From Dehalococcoidia bacterium (GTDB lineage Bacteria > Chloroflexota > Dehalococcoidia > Dehalococcoidales > Fen-1064), in the NCBI GenBank assembly GCA_030691775.1, contig JAUYDN010000059.1, positions 1-6,359 on the forward strand: a DNA stretch of 6,359 nt, in the 5' to 3' direction. A program made the translations under genes and the position numbers. A model generated the notes under the pieces. It did no database searches. It was not told the origin of the DNA and worked only from the letters and a program-made list of their open reading frames with translations. This document shows, piece after piece, positions 5,564-6,359 of this stretch; positions within the stretch are counted from its first letter, which is position 1; the number at the start of each line of letters is the position of its first letter.

Positions 5564-6097
5564 ATGCCAACCGAACAGGAAAAGGTCATTAAAGCGCTCC
5601 AGTACGCTATTCAAATGGAAGAAGATGGTAAAGCCTTCTATCAGCAGTCCTGCGGCGAAGCCAGCAACGAGCTCGGCAGAAAGCTGATGGAATCGCTGGC
5701 AAAGCAGGAAGACTACCACCGGGCCAAGTTCCAGAATATCTACGAATCACTCCGCAAGGAGCATGCCTGGCCTAAAGTCGATTTCAAAGTCGATGGCGGT
5801 AGGACCCTGCGCACCGTCTTCGCTAAACAGACGGAAGAGGGACCCGTATGCGCGCCGGGTAATGACACCGAGCTTGCCGTCATCCAGCGGGCGATGAAAA
5901 TGGAAGGCGATTCTTACGATTTCTATCACGGCCGCAGTGAGCAGGCCGATTCCAGCGCTGAGCGCGAGTTCTACGAGACCGTTGCCGCCGAGGAGTGGGA
6001 GCACAAGCTTATCCTCACCGACTATTACGAATATCTGAAAGAGCCGGCGGCGTGGTTCGTGAAGACGGAAAAACCTTCTATCGACGGCGGTGTTTAA
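5564..6097 (+). CDS. rubrerythrin-like ferritin-family diiron protein (177 aa)
   Basis: A four-helix-bundle diiron protein of the rubrerythrin/ferritin-like family, likely cytoplasmic and acting as a peroxidase or iron protein in anaerobes. It has two matching halves. Half one has helix AIQMEEDGKAFY (Glu19) and QEDYH with Glu49 and His52. Half two has AMKMEGDSYDFY (Glu114) and EEWEH with Glu144 and His147. These Glu and ExxH residues are the expected metal ligands. No CxxCG rubredoxin domain is present, unlike classical rubrerythrin. A separate rubredoxin begins 220 nt downstream and may supply electrons. The ATG at 5564 has GGAGG (5554-5558) at 5 nt. The in-frame TTG at 5525 adds 13 residues without support. 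The short form is more like the family's single-domain members. The physiological substrate cannot be read from the sequence. Confidence 0.85.
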   Translation: MPTEQEKVIKALQYAIQMEEDGKAFYQQSCGEASNELGRKLMESLAKQEDYHRAKFQNIYESLRKEHAWPKVDFKVDGGRTLRTVFAKQTEEGPVCAPGNDTELAVIQRAMKMEGDSYDFYHGRSEQADSSAEREFYETVAAEEWEHKLILTDYYEYLKEPAAWFVKTEKPSIDGGV

Positions 6098-6152
6098 GCC
6101 AAGTAATTACCCATAGCGCTCTGCGCCACCCACGAAAGGTGAAAATAGGGGA

Positions 6153-6277
6153 TGTCATTCTGGACCCTGAATGTAATGAAGGGGAAGAATCTCAGGGAGG
6201 GGTGTTTCCCCGCCACCAGATTCTTCGTCGCCCCGATACGGGTAAAGGAGACTCGGGGCTCCTCCTCCAGAATGACA
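6153..6277. repeat. 125-bp element with perfect 12-bp terminal inverted repeats
   Basis: TGTCATTCTGGA (6153-6164) and TCCAGAATGACA (6266-6277) are exact inverted ends. Inside are GAAGAATCT / AGATTCTTC (6184-6192 / 6218-6226) and CCCCGA / TCGGGG (6231-6236 / 6253-6258). It is in the same family as 1269-1384 and lies between the rubrerythrin and rubredoxin genes. No target duplication is evident. The frame open across it (5995-6300) is not a gene. Confidence 0.75.
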
Positions 6278-6317
6278 AGAAAGGTGCATTTTCTACGTAA
6301 GACGGGAGAAATAAAAG

Positions 6318-6359
6318 ATGTCTAAATACGAGTGCAGTGTTTGCGGCTATATTTACGAC
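6318..6359 (+). CDS. rubredoxin or rubredoxin-domain protein, 5' end only
   Basis: The first 14 codons read MSKYECSVCGYIYD and run off the right edge. CxxCGYIYD is the first iron-binding knuckle of rubredoxin, the small Fe(SCys)4 electron carrier. GGGAG (6304-6308) lies 9 nt before the ATG. It is co-directional with the rubrerythrin-like gene. A read-through transcript is possible, but the repeat element lies between them and I see no separate promoter. With only the N-terminus visible it could be a free rubredoxin or the start of a longer protein with an N-terminal rubredoxin domain, such as a reverse rubrerythrin. A desulfoferrodoxin is less likely because that family usually reads CGNIVEV here. 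Confidence 0.75.
   Translation, partial: MSKYECSVCGYIYD

Noticed and set aside
5995..6300. 101-codon frame overlapping the rubrerythrin end
   Set aside because: It is a shadow frame inside the rubrerythrin gene that continues through the repeat at 6153-6277. It has no ribosome binding site.

Overview
This is an ordinary chromosomal stretch of a bacterium that looks anaerobic. It carries four clear complete genes (a TfoX-N-domain protein, the GTPase TypA/BipA, a FabH-type ketosynthase III and a rubrerythrin-like diiron protein), the first 14 codons of a rubredoxin at the right edge, and two decayed gene fragments. The spaces between genes are packed with small palindromic repeats ending in TGTCATT/AATGACA. 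The rubrerythrin-rubredoxin pair, the protein sequences, the moderate GC and this repeat style fit an uncultured Chloroflexota (Dehalococcoidia-like) genome. That placement is inference from style, not from a phylogenetic marker.

Layout. Positions 1-382 hold a possible edge gene fragment and a repeat block. Positions 383-1053 (minus strand) hold the TfoX-N gene and, just upstream of it, a chimeric pseudogene: the first ~18 codons of an IS110-type transposase joined in frame to the last ~71 codons of an FAD-dependent 2,4-dienoyl-CoA reductase/old yellow enzyme-like protein. Positions 1125-1425 are a dense run of hairpins and a repeat element. A sigma70-like promoter at 1467-1496 is followed by a leader of ~220 nt and typA (1723-3555). 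Positions 3556-4055 are noncoding and hold two more repeat units. A near-consensus promoter (4056-4085) then drives fabH (4113-5120). Directly after the fabH stop comes a UPF0175-like antitoxin remnant whose N-terminal half is missing. A further promoter (5471-5500) drives the rubrerythrin (5564-6097), which a repeat element separates from the rubredoxin start (6318).

Functionally the genes are mostly independent: a ribosome-associated stress GTPase, the initiating condensing enzyme of fatty-acid synthesis, and an oxidative-stress pair in which rubredoxin may pass electrons to the rubrerythrin. Each of the three clear plus-strand transcription units has its own promoter, all with an 18-bp spacer.

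I found no complete undescribed system. The most interesting signals are the repeats, where three copies of one hairpin keep loop and flanks but change both stem arms in a compensatory way, the in-frame IS110/reductase chimera, the antitoxin remnant truncated exactly behind fabH, and a possible in-frame leader peptide ahead of typA, whose own ribosome binding site is poor.
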